A DNA stretch of 64,000 bases. Origin: Actinomycetes bacterium. Its GTDB lineage: Bacteria > Actinomycetota > Acidimicrobiia > Acidimicrobiales > Ilumatobacteraceae. The notes below the pieces were generated by a model. It worked only from the letters and a program-made list of their open reading frames with translations. It was not told where the DNA came from and made no database searches. Shown piece by piece: positions 45,470 to 54,696 of this stretch. Location of the stretch: the NCBI GenBank assembly GCA_025360105.1, contig JANYCT010000040.1:1-64000 (forward strand). The letters are read 5' to 3'. Made by a program: the position numbers and the translations under genes. Position 1 is the first letter of the stretch. Each line of letters opens with the position of its first letter.

Positions 45470-48400
45470 TTAGTCACTGGTGGCATCTCCGTAGCGGCCT
45501 CCGACGCAAATCCCTGCAAGGAGGAGCACGACCGCGGCCATGCCCAGACGATGTAGATCGTCGAAGACGATTGGCCAGCCGGCATCGGGGAACGGATGAA
45601 GTCGTGAGACGCGGTACACCATGACCCCGCCGACGTAGCACACGATGCCGATCGCAACGACTCCGATGAGGTGCGGTCGGCGCAACAACGCCACACAGAC
45701 AAAGGCGATAGCACCGCAGATCGCACCCCATAGCGGTGCGACGACCAGGGCTCCCATCACTGTCGCGATTGCGATAGATGTCGTGCCGGAGCTGCGGATG
45801 GACCGGAGTCGTGCGATGCTCGGCCGCCCCCACAGCGCTGCGAGTCGGGGTGGCGCGAATTCGCGCAGGTCACGTCGCTTGCGATCGAACCAGATCAAGC
45901 CGAGGCATGCAAGGAGGGCCAGCGCAGTGATCAGTAAGCCCTTGTTCACGGTGCGCTGACCTTGCCAGTTGAGGTGCACAACGCGACTCGAAGCGCTGGG
46001 CGTGAGATACCAGCCGTTGAAGCCGCCGTCTACCGGCTGTTGCTGCCCGAGCGAGGCCCCGCTGGTCTGAGCGGTCCAGCCCAGGTTGAAGCCCTCGCCG
46101 AACACCAGCCAGCAACCGACGGGGCACGCCTCGACGTGTACGTCGCGGGTCGTGCGGCTGGTGCTGAGCACGATTGCCTTCGTGGCCGGCGCCGCCGTAT
46201 CGGATGACGTGGCGCCTTCGCTGCGCATCACGACCCGGTTGATGTCGATGCCTGTGTCGGCACCGGCGAAACTACGAAGAATGTGTTCGCCGACGCCGAG
46301 CGCGAGTGTCGGGCCGGCGCACAGCGACACGGTGGCGTCATGATCGGTAAACAGATCGCTTGTCGACCCGCTCACACGAACCGGAACCGACTTGCCATCG
46401 ATGGTGACAAGACTGTTCACGCAGCCCGTGTCGAGCTTCGTCGGCAGAGTAGCCGGAACGATGCCGGCTCCGGAGATCTCCGAGATCCCAACGGGCAACC
46501 GCACGGATTGTCCGTAGCGGCGATCGACGGTGCTCGCATCGTTCGTGCCGGTGATCGTCACCGACAGGATTTGCCCTGTTACGGCGCCGAAGTCGAGTGT
46601 GCTGATTCCGGCGGCGTCCGGTGCGGGCACGGGCACCGTGACGGCGCCGCTGTTGCTACGAACCTCGACCTCGGTGATCGTGGCCAGTTGATCGGAGACG
46701 GGCTGGCGGAGTGTGAGCGACGTCGTGGTCTGACTGGTAGCGAGCGTCATGGTGAGGCTGCTGCCAATCGCGTGGTCGAAGGGAGACACCCACGATGTGC
46801 TCGCGTCGCCATCCGTAGCTGCCCAGCCGCCCATCGCCGGCACCCCAGTGAGGTGGCGGTTGGAGACTGTGCCGCGCCAACCAAAGAGTCGGGCCAGGGT
46901 CGAGTCGTCGCCGCGTTGATCGATGCGCGCGGTCACTTTTGGCGTCACGGTGCGCTCCGTGCCGAGCGTGAACGATCGTGCGAGCACCGGCTCCGGATCG
47001 CTGCGGTATCTGTTGGTCGGCCGCGTGCGGAGGCGGGTCAGTACCATGTCGAGCGATTGCTTGCTCGAGAGCGTCGGGAGTACGTTGCTTGGGACGCGAA
47101 TTACTTCTTCGGTCGCACTGGGCCCTGTTGTCGCTTCAGCGAAACCAACACCGTCGAGGCCCTCGCCGGTGTGCAGCGCAGCGTGGTCGGTGCCGTCGAT
47201 AGTGATCGTGACGACACTCGATGGCTCGTGCAACGCCACTGTCTGGCCGACCACTGAGCGCGAACTGCTGCCGAGATCCACGGGGAACGAGCCCGACGCG
47301 TCAGAGATCGTAATCCGAGTGATCCATCGGTTCCGAAGGTCTTGCGGCTGCACCAACGTGATGGAGTTGACCTCGTGATTCGTTGTCAGGCGAAGGAACT
47401 CGCCTGTGGGGTCGGCGTGGTCGCCAACGACCCACGATGTTCCCGGATTACCGTCAACGGCCATCGCTGCGCGATCTTCCGGACGGTACGCAAACGGCTC
47501 GCCGTAGGCGCTTGCTGCGGCGTGCACTGCACCGCGCTGCTCTGCGATCGTCATGTCAGCAGTTGTTGCATTTGCAAAGATTGGCAGCCGCTGATCCGCG
47601 CTGTCGAACCGAAGCACGCCACCACCAGGTGTTCCGTCCTCCGTGAACCCGGTAACATCCTGCGAGCCCCTCCACTGATGGGCGCGATCGCGGTTGCTGT
47701 CGGTGACGATGACCCGATCGGCGCGAGCGATGGCGTCGTTGCCGCCCGCTGCGCCCACAAGGTCGGCGGTGTATCGGATCAATTCGGTCCCATCGATGAG
47801 CCCAGCCGCGGCGGCGTCGACGAGTCCGTCACCACTACCAGCCACAGCGACGGTTCCCTGCTTGATGCGGATGATCGGTTGCGGATCGACAACAGGAACC
47901 AGCGCCACCGGGGCAATCGGTGTACCGATAGCGGCGTTGCTGATCGATTGCTCGTCGATCATGGGCACCTGCGGGATGTTCGGAGTGGGTGTCCCGTAGG
48001 TGACTGCGGGTCCGAGCTGGGTGTTCGCGGTGCTGAACAGTTGACTGATCGTCTCCGGTCGCGGCGAGCGGAAACGCTCAAATGCCATATCGCCCGGCAA
48101 CCAGATGGTGTCGGTGGCGAACAGCCGAGCGATCGGTGCAATCGAGGGCAACTCGATCGTGCCCTCTTGAAAGCGATCGTCGAGCGAGTAGATCGTATCC
48201 ATCGCCGCTGGGCTCCCAAGCGGCAGCAGATCGCGCGAGATGAATGGCTTCTTCGTGAGCCCCGGCAGGGGAGGGTCGACGGTGTATCCCCACCGGAACG
48301 CGCCAAACTCGTTGCCTGGCAACTGCATCACGCGAGTGGCGGCCGAGTTGGTGTCGAGCGCGTTGGATGCTTGCGTCCAAGCAGCGGGTGGCTGCTCGTC

Positions 48401-49696
48401 ACGAGTCAGGTTTGGATCGACGAGACCGCCGCTGAGGAGCGATGGCAGATTGAGAATGGCAAGACCAGTGACAAACCACGGGGCCACACTGCGCAGCGGC
48501 CAACGTGTGCGTCCGACAGCTACCACGAGTGCGCCTGCGCCAAGAGCGAGTCCGAGCGTGCTGAGCGGCAGCGCGCGAGTGCTGCTGCGCATCGCAAGCG
48601 CCAACGACGAGCGTGAGTTCGTGGCAAGTGGGGACATCAGCGCTGACGAATTGTTGATCGGGTGCACACCCACTGCGAGCACGACGCCGACGAACACCAG
48701 AAGTGCGGCGTATCGACGGCTTGCCCATCGGGTGAGCACGAGGCCGAGTAACGAGGCGACGAGAAGAGCGAACGATATGGCGATGAGTCGTCCCGAGGTC
48801 ATGTACCGCAGGGACGAGGTCGTCGCGAAGCCGATGGGATCCCGCACGTAGAAGAGCCAGTAGCCCATGCCGCGGAGCACCTCGGCGCTCGAGGATGTGT
48901 ACGACACTGCCTGCAGCGTCTCGGAGTACCCGAGTACGTCGGCGCCATAGCGGCCCTGCACCGACAGCATCGCAATCCACCACGCAGATACGGCGAGGCT
49001 GATCACTGCGAGTTTGGCGGCCACTGTGACGGCGCGCTTCCACGTGATGACGCGTCCCCACGCTGCGTGCAGCAGCCATAGCGCTGGGCCGGGCGCGATC
49101 ATCATGATCGCGGTGGCGTTCGGCGCGGCAACAGTGAGCATCACGAGACCGAACACACCAACGTCGCGCCACGTCGAACGCGTCGCAGCGCGGATGGTGA
49201 GGCCGATCAACCACCCGAGACCGGCCCAGGGCAGCAACATTGCCGAGGTACGCGATACATACGGCAGGACATAGGGCGACAGTTGATACACAACGGCAGC
49301 GACGAGCGCGCCGGTGGCAGGAATGCCCAGATGTTTCGCTGCCCATCGCACCCCAAGACCAGCCATCAGGAGCAAGGTGCCGAGCCAGAGTCGTTGGGCA
49401 ATCCAGTCGGGCACTCCGAGTGCGCTGCAGACCGAATACCACGGACCCGATGGCCAGAGATAACTCAGCGTCTGATGAGGCACCCAGCCGGCGAACTGGC
49501 GGCTATCCCAGGAGTATGGCGCGTCGCCGGTGAGCCTGGCGGGATTCAGGTACAGGTAGAGCTTGGTGTCTGCGGGCATTTTGCCGGGTGCCGACGTCAG
49601 GGCAGGGACGTATGCCAGCACCGCCAGCAGGGCGACGTGCAGCCAGTTACGTGTACGCCCGAGTCGATCGAGGAAATCAGAAAACGAGGCGCTCAT
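45470..49696 (-). CDS. aftD: AftD-like alpha-(1->3)-arabinofuranosyltransferase (DUF3367 domain)
   Basis: A 1408-residue protein, the length class of mycobacterial AftD. Residues about 15-440 are a GT-C core with some 11-13 helices; the first loop PGKMPADTKLYLYLNPARL (about 37-55) with its Asp pair is an AftD hallmark. Then come large extracytoplasmic beta-rich regions, including two discoidin-like (F5/8 type C) modules recognisable by DGNPGTSWV (about 752) and DGDASTSWV (about 960), and a few helices near the C-terminus (about 1275-1400). AftD adds arabinose branches to arabinogalactan and lipoarabinomannan from decaprenyl-phospho-arabinose, which the dprE genes here would supply. ATG start; no leaderless hexamer. 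Confidence 0.88.
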   Translation of the reverse strand: MSASFSDFLDRLGRTRNWLHVALLAVLAYVPALTSAPGKMPADTKLYLYLNPARLTGDAPYSWDSRQFAGWVPHQTLSYLWPSGPWYSVCSALGVPDWIAQRLWLGTLLLMAGLGVRWAAKHLGIPATGALVAAVVYQLSPYVLPYVSRTSAMLLPWAGLGWLIGLTIRAATRSTWRDVGVFGLVMLTVAAPNATAIMMIAPGPALWLLHAAWGRVITWKRAVTVAAKLAVISLAVSAWWIAMLSVQGRYGADVLGYSETLQAVSYTSSSAEVLRGMGYWLFYVRDPIGFATTSSLRYMTSGRLIAISFALLVASLLGLVLTRWASRRYAALLVFVGVVLAVGVHPINNSSALMSPLATNSRSSLALAMRSSTRALPLSTLGLALGAGALVVAVGRTRWPLRSVAPWFVTGLAILNLPSLLSGGLVDPNLTRDEQPPAAWTQASNALDTNSAATRVMQLPGNEFGAFRWGYTVDPPLPGLTKKPFISRDLLPLGSPAAMDTIYSLDDRFQEGTIELPSIAPIARLFATDTIWLPGDMAFERFRSPRPETISQLFSTANTQLGPAVTYGTPTPNIPQVPMIDEQSISNAAIGTPIAPVALVPVVDPQPIIRIKQGTVAVAGSGDGLVDAAAAGLIDGTELIRYTADLVGAAGGNDAIARADRVIVTDSNRDRAHQWRGSQDVTGFTEDGTPGGGVLRFDSADQRLPIFANATTADMTIAEQRGAVHAAASAYGEPFAYRPEDRAAMAVDGNPGTSWVVGDHADPTGEFLRLTTNHEVNSITLVQPQDLRNRWITRITISDASGSFPVDLGSSSRSVVGQTVALHEPSSVVTITIDGTDHAALHTGEGLDGVGFAEATTGPSATEEVIRVPSNVLPTLSSKQSLDMVLTRLRTRPTNRYRSDPEPVLARSFTLGTERTVTPKVTARIDQRGDDSTLARLFGWRGTVSNRHLTGVPAMGGWAATDGDASTSWVSPFDHAIGSSLTMTLATSQTTTSLTLRQPVSDQLATITEVEVRSNSGAVTVPVPAPDAAGISTLDFGAVTGQILSVTITGTNDASTVDRRYGQSVRLPVGISEISGAGIVPATLPTKLDTGCVNSLVTIDGKSVPVRVSGSTSDLFTDHDATVSLCAGPTLALGVGEHILRSFAGADTGIDINRVVMRSEGATSSDTAAPATKAIVLSTSRTTRDVHVEACPVGCWLVFGEGFNLGWTAQTSGASLGQQQPVDGGFNGWYLTPSASSRVVHLNWQGQRTVNKGLLITALALLACLGLIWFDRKRRDLREFAPPRLAALWGRPSIARLRSIRSSGTTSIAIATVMGALVVAPLWGAICGAIAFVCVALLRRPHLIGVVAIGIVCYVGGVMVYRVSRLHPFPDAGWPIVFDDLHRLGMAAVVLLLAGICVGGRYGDATSD

Positions 49697-49769
49697 AGTC
49701 GAAGGGCGGCAACTGGTACCAGCGGCGGCAATCTAACACGCTGTTGCGCCAACTCGGAGGCGGTGGCGC

Positions 49770-49775
49770 TAGCGT
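49770..49775 (+). promoter_or_regulatory. -10 element (TAGCGT), leaderless type, for the Ppm1-like gene
   Basis: TAGCGT lies 8 nt before GTG 49784. No Shine-Dalgarno is present at the proper distance. Confidence 0.5.
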
Positions 49776-49783
49776 GACGCACC

Positions 49784-50524
49784 GTGCAAACGGTTGTCGT
49801 GGTCCCCACGTATCAGGAAGCGGAAAATATCGTCCGATTCCTGGGTGCCGTGCGCAGCGCTGTACCCGAGGCCGCGATACTCGTCGTCGACGACAACAGC
49901 CCCGATGGCACCGGTGTCTTGGCCGAGCAGACCGCGCTCATGTTGGGCAACATCACCGTGTTGCACCGTGTCGCGAAGCAGGGTCTCGGCAGTGCGTATC
50001 GCCATGGCTTTGCCGAGGTACTCGCCGGCGATGCAGAGGTGATCGTGTCGATGGATTGTGATTTCTCGCACGACCCAGCAGCGATCGCCTCGCTGGTGCA
50101 ACGCATCGAGCAGGGCGCCGATGCGGTGGTCGGTTCGCGTTACGTGTCGGGTGGCGGCACCGTGAACTGGCCGATGCACCGTCGACTGCTGTCGCGCTGG
50201 GGCAATCGCTACACCAGTGGAGTGTTGCGACTGCACATTCGCGATTGCACGTCTGGTTTCCGTGCGTATCGCACGAGTGCGCTACGCGCCATCAATCCCA
50301 CATCTACCGAAGCCGAGGGCTACGCCTTTCTCACCGAGCTAGTGCGACGTCTCGTCCGAAACGGTTACACGGTCGTCGAGCAGCCGATCACGTTTGTGGA
50401 TCGCGAATTCGGTACGTCAAAGATGTCGGGTCGCATTGTTGCAGAATCAATGATGCTCGTCACCGGCTGGGCGGCGGCCGATGTATTGGCCAAAGTGCGT
50501 GGCCGCGACCCGAACGCTTCCTGA
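49784..50524 (+). CDS. Polyprenol monophosphomannose synthase (Ppm1/DPM1-like GT2)
   Basis: A 246-residue enzyme that transfers mannose from GDP-mannose to polyprenyl phosphate. Signatures are VVVPTYQEAENI (about residues 5-16), ILVVDDNSPDGTG (about 32-44), KQGLGSAYRHGF (about 66), SMDCDFSHDP (about 89-98), RDCTSGFRAYR (about 155) and EFGTSKMSGRIVAESM (about 207). All match Ppm1 catalytic domains. It lacks the N-terminal Lnt-like domain found in the fused mycobacterial protein. The product would feed the PIG-V-like and other GT-C enzymes. Convergent with the next gene, 6 nt apart. Confidence 0.9.
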   Translation: MQTVVVVPTYQEAENIVRFLGAVRSAVPEAAILVVDDNSPDGTGVLAEQTALMLGNITVLHRVAKQGLGSAYRHGFAEVLAGDAEVIVSMDCDFSHDPAAIASLVQRIEQGADAVVGSRYVSGGGTVNWPMHRRLLSRWGNRYTSGVLRLHIRDCTSGFRAYRTSALRAINPTSTEAEGYAFLTELVRRLVRNGYTVVEQPITFVDREFGTSKMSGRIVAESMMLVTGWAAADVLAKVRGRDPNAS

Positions 50525-50530
50525 TTCTGT

Positions 50531-51796
50531 CTACGGGATTGCACCAAAGACGCCGTACAGGCCGGTCAGCGTGACGAGGCCCGCCGCACAGAGGGCGAGC
50601 ACAACGGTCCAGAGTTCGTGGCCGCTGGAGAGCTCCTCGTTGTCGTGTTCGTGCGCGAGTTCCAGGTCTCGAATCCATGCAGCGGCAGAGATAAGCAGCG
50701 GGAACGCAGTGAACAGAAAGCGCGGCCGGGCAGTGACCGTACTGGGGGCAAGCATCAATATCAGCACGACCGCCGTGTAGGTGACCATCGGCCATGGCAG
50801 CCGCTTCTTGTAGGCCATGAAGACGAGCACCAATGTGGTCGCGAACGACACAGCAGTGATGATGTCGGTGGGCGAAGCGAGCGGTCGGGTGAATGCCTGC
50901 ATCGAGTTCCGGATCGCCGTGAGCCCGAAACTGGTCCCCTCGTGCCATGCCTCGCTTTGGACGCGGAACCATGCGAACTTCTCGCCCGTACGCCGCCAGA
51001 GAAAAAGATGAAAAACGAGGAAACCAATGGGCGCGATCAGGGGGGCAGTCAGCGATCGCCATTCCCGGCGCTCGCGTATCGCCAAGATTGCCCCCACAGC
51101 GCACGCTGCGATCAGCGCGATGCCGTTTGGTCGCGTAGCTGCAGCGAGCGACGCCAGCACTCCTGCGGCCAGCCACTGGCGCCGTTGCAGGCAGAGCAGA
51201 CAGCCGGCAGCAAAGACCAACAGCGTCGCCTCGCTATAGGCAAACGAGAGTACGAAACTGCCCGGAAAGAACGCCATCAGCAGCATCGCCCGATACGCAA
51301 CACGTTCGTCGAAGAGTTCTCGCGCAAGAGCGCCGACCAGATATACCGCAAGACCACCGAGTAGAAAATTCAAGAACAGACCGGCAAAGACGTCGCCCCC
51401 CGGAAGAATTTTGTCGAACCATCGCACGAGATCGGGATAGACCGGAAAGAACGCAGCGCGCGCCTGATAGTCGTCCCACGTGACGTGGGGAGGGATGTGT
51501 GAGGGATAACTGTCTCGAATGATGGCGAAGTACCACCTGCCGTCCCACGAGGTGAGCACATCGGAGATGTTGCGCAAAGCGTTGTTGGGGCGCGGGATGC
51601 CGTCGATTCGATCCTGCACCACCCGTTGAGTGGCGACCACCGCCGCACCGGCCACCACGCACAGTCGGCTGAGCACGTAAGCGATCGACGCGCGTCGAAC
51701 CAGGCGCCCCCACTGACTCGGCCGATCAACGGCCATACCGTCTACATTCGGCGGACCGGCCGGTGGAGTCGTCGTGGGATCGAGCGTGTCAGTCAT
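50531..51796 (-). CDS. PIG-V-like membrane mannosyltransferase
   Basis: A 421-residue polytopic protein with about 9-10 helices. SWDGRWYFAIIRDSYP (about residues 82-98), ARAAFFPVYPDLVRWF (about 110-125) and FVLSFAYSEATLLVFAAG (about 180) match the bacterial PIG-V family, which adds mannose from polyprenyl-phosphate-mannose. The acidic residue of WDG.WY is the candidate catalytic site. It faces the Ppm1-like gene, which would make its donor. ATG start; no close -10 hexamer, so probably a leader of about 25 nt after TACGCA. Confidence 0.85.
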   Translation of the reverse strand: MTDTLDPTTTPPAGPPNVDGMAVDRPSQWGRLVRRASIAYVLSRLCVVAGAAVVATQRVVQDRIDGIPRPNNALRNISDVLTSWDGRWYFAIIRDSYPSHIPPHVTWDDYQARAAFFPVYPDLVRWFDKILPGGDVFAGLFLNFLLGGLAVYLVGALARELFDERVAYRAMLLMAFFPGSFVLSFAYSEATLLVFAAGCLLCLQRRQWLAAGVLASLAAATRPNGIALIAACAVGAILAIRERREWRSLTAPLIAPIGFLVFHLFLWRRTGEKFAWFRVQSEAWHEGTSFGLTAIRNSMQAFTRPLASPTDIITAVSFATTLVLVFMAYKKRLPWPMVTYTAVVLILMLAPSTVTARPRFLFTAFPLLISAAAWIRDLELAHEHDNEELSSGHELWTVVLALCAAGLVTLTGLYGVFGAIP

Positions 51797-51861
51797 GGCG
51801 GCGGTGCCCGTTGCGTAGGCGTTGCGAAACTAACACGCACACCAGTGCGATCGTTGTCGGA

Positions 51862-52758
51862 TCACCATCGGTACATCGGCCGAATGCGCTGGCGCGGACC
51901 GAACTTCGGCGCTGCGTTTCCGGCGATCGCGAGCAGGCGAATCACCCGTCCCCGCTGACCGACGTAGGGCTCGAGCAATTGCAGCATCTGTTCGTCGTTA
52001 CCCCGCGGGTGCCCGGCCAGTGCCCATGCGACCATATTGGGGATGTGATAGTCGCCGACCGGCACCGCATCTGGGTCGCCCAGTGCTGGGCCGATGGCCG
52101 AGCCGATGGTCCAGGGTCCAATGCCTTTGAGCAGCTGCAGCTTGCCGGCGACTTGGGTCGGGTCAAGGGCCGACCACTCCGTGATTCGCTGGGCATGACT
52201 CGCTACGGTGCGCAGCGCTTCGGCGCGCTTGGCTTCGATGCCGAGTGGATGGAACCACCACGCCGGACGGGCCCTCAAGCGCTCCGGAGTTGGCGGTAGT
52301 CGCAGCGACGCGTGTGGACCTGGCGCACGATCGCCGAGTTCGGCGCAGAGTCGATGCCACTGTCCGATCGCTTCGCCTCCGGTGACTCGCTGGCCGAGCA
52401 CGTTCGGGAGGAGCTCGTGGTACAAGCTGCGACTCGCCCCGACACGCAGACCGGGGTGCTTGCGCGCCGCACGGGCAACGGCATGATGCGCGTCGTCGGG
52501 GCACGTGAAGCCGACATCGAGTGCACCAACGATGTGCGGGACGCCGTTCAACAACCAGTCGGCGCCATCACCCCAGGCCTCGGCGTCGAGATGTGCGCCC
52601 GACCACTGCAGATGGAGGGTGCCCGGACCGTCAGGAGTCAAGGTTGCCCGCCAGAAATCGGTGTCCCCCAGCTGTGTTGTGGGATCGTGACGGCCGAACC
52701 GGTACACCGACAGCGTCGATCGCACGTCGCAGACCGGGCTGAGCTGGGCGGACGTCAC
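51862..52758 (-). CDS. alkA: DNA-3-methyladenine glycosylase II (AlkA, HhH-GPD family)
   Basis: A 298-residue base-excision repair glycosylase. The helix-hairpin-helix is LQLLKGIGPWTIGSAIG (about residues 203-220), with the catalytic Asp some 15-20 residues later in VPVGDYHIPN. The N-terminal domain (about 1-110) is the small AlkA-type sheet domain. It removes alkylated purines. I chose GTG 52758, because TACGGT ends 7 nt upstream; a GTG at 52767 and a TTG at 52809 are less likely. It diverges from the crotonase gene. Confidence 0.85.
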   Translation of the reverse strand: MTSAQLSPVCDVRSTLSVYRFGRHDPTTQLGDTDFWRATLTPDGPGTLHLQWSGAHLDAEAWGDGADWLLNGVPHIVGALDVGFTCPDDAHHAVARAARKHPGLRVGASRSLYHELLPNVLGQRVTGGEAIGQWHRLCAELGDRAPGPHASLRLPPTPERLRARPAWWFHPLGIEAKRAEALRTVASHAQRITEWSALDPTQVAGKLQLLKGIGPWTIGSAIGPALGDPDAVPVGDYHIPNMVAWALAGHPRGNDEQMLQLLEPYVGQRGRVIRLLAIAGNAAPKFGPRQRIRPMYRW

Positions 52759-52765
52759 AACGGGC

Positions 52766-52771
52766 ACCGTA
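52766..52771 (-). promoter_or_regulatory. -10 element (TACGGT), leaderless type, for alkA
   Basis: On the minus strand TACGGT is followed by GCCCGTT and GTG 52758 (7 nt). It overlaps the in-frame GTG at 52767, ruling that start out if the promoter is real. Confidence 0.55.
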
Positions 52772-52808
52772 GCGTGTCGGCGCGCTCGGTAGACGGACGT
52801 GCGGGGCA

Positions 52809-53630
52809 ATGCGCAACGATGTGTGGATGGCAGTCATCGACATCACCCGGCCGCGTGAGGGCATCGCCCAAATCACCTTGAACCGGCCTGAGCGGCTCAA
52901 TGCAATGACCACCGAATTGGTGCAGGGATTGCATGACGCCTTCGATCTGCTCGCCGTAGATCTCACCGTCCGGGTCATCGTACTCACGGGTGCCGGCCGC
53001 GGGTTTTGCGCGGGCCTCGACCTGAGGGGATACGGCAGGTCGCCGCACACCGCAACACTCGGGCCCATCCAGGCAGGCTTCGCAGTGCAGAAACACATCG
53101 CCGGTCTGATCCCGCACATGCGTTCGCTGCCTCAGCCAATTATCGCAGCGGTCAACGGCGCCGCTGCCGGTGGGGGTCTCGCCCTGGTGCTCGGTTCCGA
53201 TGTGCGCCTCGGGTCTACTTCGGCCACCTTCAACGCTGCATTCATTCGCATCGGGTTGTCGGCCTGCGATATCGGTACCAGCTGGTTGCTGCCACGAATC
53301 GTCGGCGCGGCTCGGGCGCAAGAACTGATGCTCACCGGCCGGGTGTTCAACAGCGCCGAGGCGTATCGAATCGGACTCGTCGTGGAGCTTCACGACGACG
53401 CTGCCCTGCTTGATGCCGCATACGTCAAGGCCGAACAGATCATGCTGAACGCCCCGATGGGAGTGGCGCTGACCAAGGAAGGTATGTGGACAGCGCTCGA
53501 GATTCCAGCGATGCAGTCGGCGATCGATCTGGAGAACCGTCAACAGATCATGCTCGGCCAGACCGCCGACTTCCGTGAGGCGATGTCGGCGTTCCTCGAC
53601 AAGCGGGCCCCGAACTTCACCAACACGTGA
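52809..53630 (+). CDS. Enoyl-CoA hydratase/isomerase (crotonase) family protein
   Basis: A 273-residue crotonase-fold protein. The oxyanion-hole segments are GRGFCAGLDLRGYG (about residues 60-73) and VNGAAAGGGLALVLGSDVRL (about 115-134). The two glutamates of classical hydratases are not at the expected places: GGGLALVL instead of GGGxEL, and FIRIGLSACDIGTSW instead of xxPEIxLG. An Asp in ACDIG is conserved in several isomerase-like members. It is therefore safer to call it a crotonase of unknown reaction on a CoA thioester. Start ATG 52809 or ATG 52827. Confidence 0.85.
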   Translation: MRNDVWMAVIDITRPREGIAQITLNRPERLNAMTTELVQGLHDAFDLLAVDLTVRVIVLTGAGRGFCAGLDLRGYGRSPHTATLGPIQAGFAVQKHIAGLIPHMRSLPQPIIAAVNGAAAGGGLALVLGSDVRLGSTSATFNAAFIRIGLSACDIGTSWLLPRIVGAARAQELMLTGRVFNSAEAYRIGLVVELHDDAALLDAAYVKAEQIMLNAPMGVALTKEGMWTALEIPAMQSAIDLENRQQIMLGQTADFREAMSAFLDKRAPNFTNT

Positions 53631-53633
53631 CGC

Positions 53634-53669
53634 GGGCCGATGCCCGGGTCGATGCCGGGGTCGGCGATC
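53634..53669 (+). repeat. Three 12-bp units at a convergent gene junction
   Basis: Units are GGGCCGATGCCC (53634), GGGTCGATGCCG (53646) and GGGTCGGCGATC (53658). They fill the space between the crotonase stop (53628-53630) and the OppF stop (53668-53670). CGGGC at 53633-53637 and GCCCG at 53642-53646 can also pair as a small hairpin. Confidence 0.6.
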
Positions 53670-54696
53670 AGGAGCCTGCCGTGCGAATACTCACAGGTGC
53701 TTCGCCACCGTGCACGGGATAGTGACACGCTACGAAATGGCCGGTGTTGATTTCGCGCAATTGCGGCTCCTCGTTCTGGCAGCGCTCCTGCATACCCGGG
53801 CAGCGTGTATGGAAACGGCATCCGGCAGGGGGAAAGACGGGGGATGGGATCTCGCCTTCGATGGCTGTGCGTTGCACCGCGATCTCCGGATCTGGCACCG
53901 GGATCGAGTTGAGCAGCACGTTGGTGTAGTGGTGTGCGGGCTCACGATAGAGATCGTCTGATTTGGCAACCTCGCAGATCTTGCCGAGGTACATCACCGC
54001 GACCCGGTCGCTGATGTTCTTCACGACTGCGAGGTCGTGGGCGATAAAGATCAGGGTGAGACCGTACTGCCGTTTGAGATCCTCGAGCAGGTTCAATACC
54101 TGAGCCTGCACGCTCACGTCGAGCGCCGACACTGGCTCGTCGCAAATGATCAGCGATGGGCTGAGCACCAGCGACCGGGCGATGCTGATGCGCTGGCACT
54201 GCCCGCCGCTGAATTGATGCGGTTGACTTTCAGCCGCTCGCTGGGGATCGATGCCCACTTCTTCGAGCACCTGATCGACGCGTGCGTTCCTTTCGGCGAC
54301 AGTGCCACGCTTCCAGATGGTCAGTGGCTCCATCACGATGTCGCGCACCTTGCGCCGTGGATTGAGCGACGAGATCGGGTCTTGGAAGATCATCTGCATG
54401 CGCGTGCGTGCTTCGCGCATCGTGTCGCCCGTCATGCTCGTGAGCTCACGGCCCTCGAACATCACCGAACCGCTGGTGGGCCGGGGGAGTTGCATGATGG
54501 CTCGGCCGGTGGTGCTCTTACCGCAGCCGGATTCGCCGACCAGCCCGAGGGTCTCGCCCTTCAAGACGTCGAGGCTGATCCCGCTGACTGCGTTGACGAA
54601 CAAACCGGTTCGTCCGACGGGGAACCTGACGACGAGATCCTCGACTCGCAGCAGAGCGTCTTCGGTGCGCAGATGCGCCTTGCCGGTGCCCGCCAT
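53668..54696 (-). CDS. oppF: Oligopeptide ABC transporter ATP-binding protein OppF
   Basis: A 342-residue ABC ATPase. Walker A is GESGCGKST (about residues 54-62), the Q-loop is in MQMIFQDPISSLNPR, the signature is FSGGQCQR (about 165), and Walker B is LIICDEPVSALDVS. The C-terminal oligopeptide-transporter domain has CRFHTRCP, which in this family may bind an iron-sulfur cluster or structural metal. It drives peptide uptake with OppD. The ATG overlaps the OppD stop by one base. It is the last gene of the operon. Confidence 0.93.
   Translation of the reverse strand: MAGTGKAHLRTEDALLRVEDLVVRFPVGRTGLFVNAVSGISLDVLKGETLGLVGESGCGKSTTGRAIMQLPRPTSGSVMFEGRELTSMTGDTMREARTRMQMIFQDPISSLNPRRKVRDIVMEPLTIWKRGTVAERNARVDQVLEEVGIDPQRAAESQPHQFSGGQCQRISIARSLVLSPSLIICDEPVSALDVSVQAQVLNLLEDLKRQYGLTLIFIAHDLAVVKNISDRVAVMYLGKICEVAKSDDLYREPAHHYTNVLLNSIPVPDPEIAVQRTAIEGEIPSPVFPPAGCRFHTRCPGMQERCQNEEPQLREINTGHFVACHYPVHGGEAPVSIRTAGS

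Noticed and set aside
46283-48616. Two long plus-strand frames (46283-47257 and 47342-48616)
   Set aside because: They mirror the AftD gene in the opposite strand; high GC leaves antisense frames open, and the proteins have no recognisable domains.
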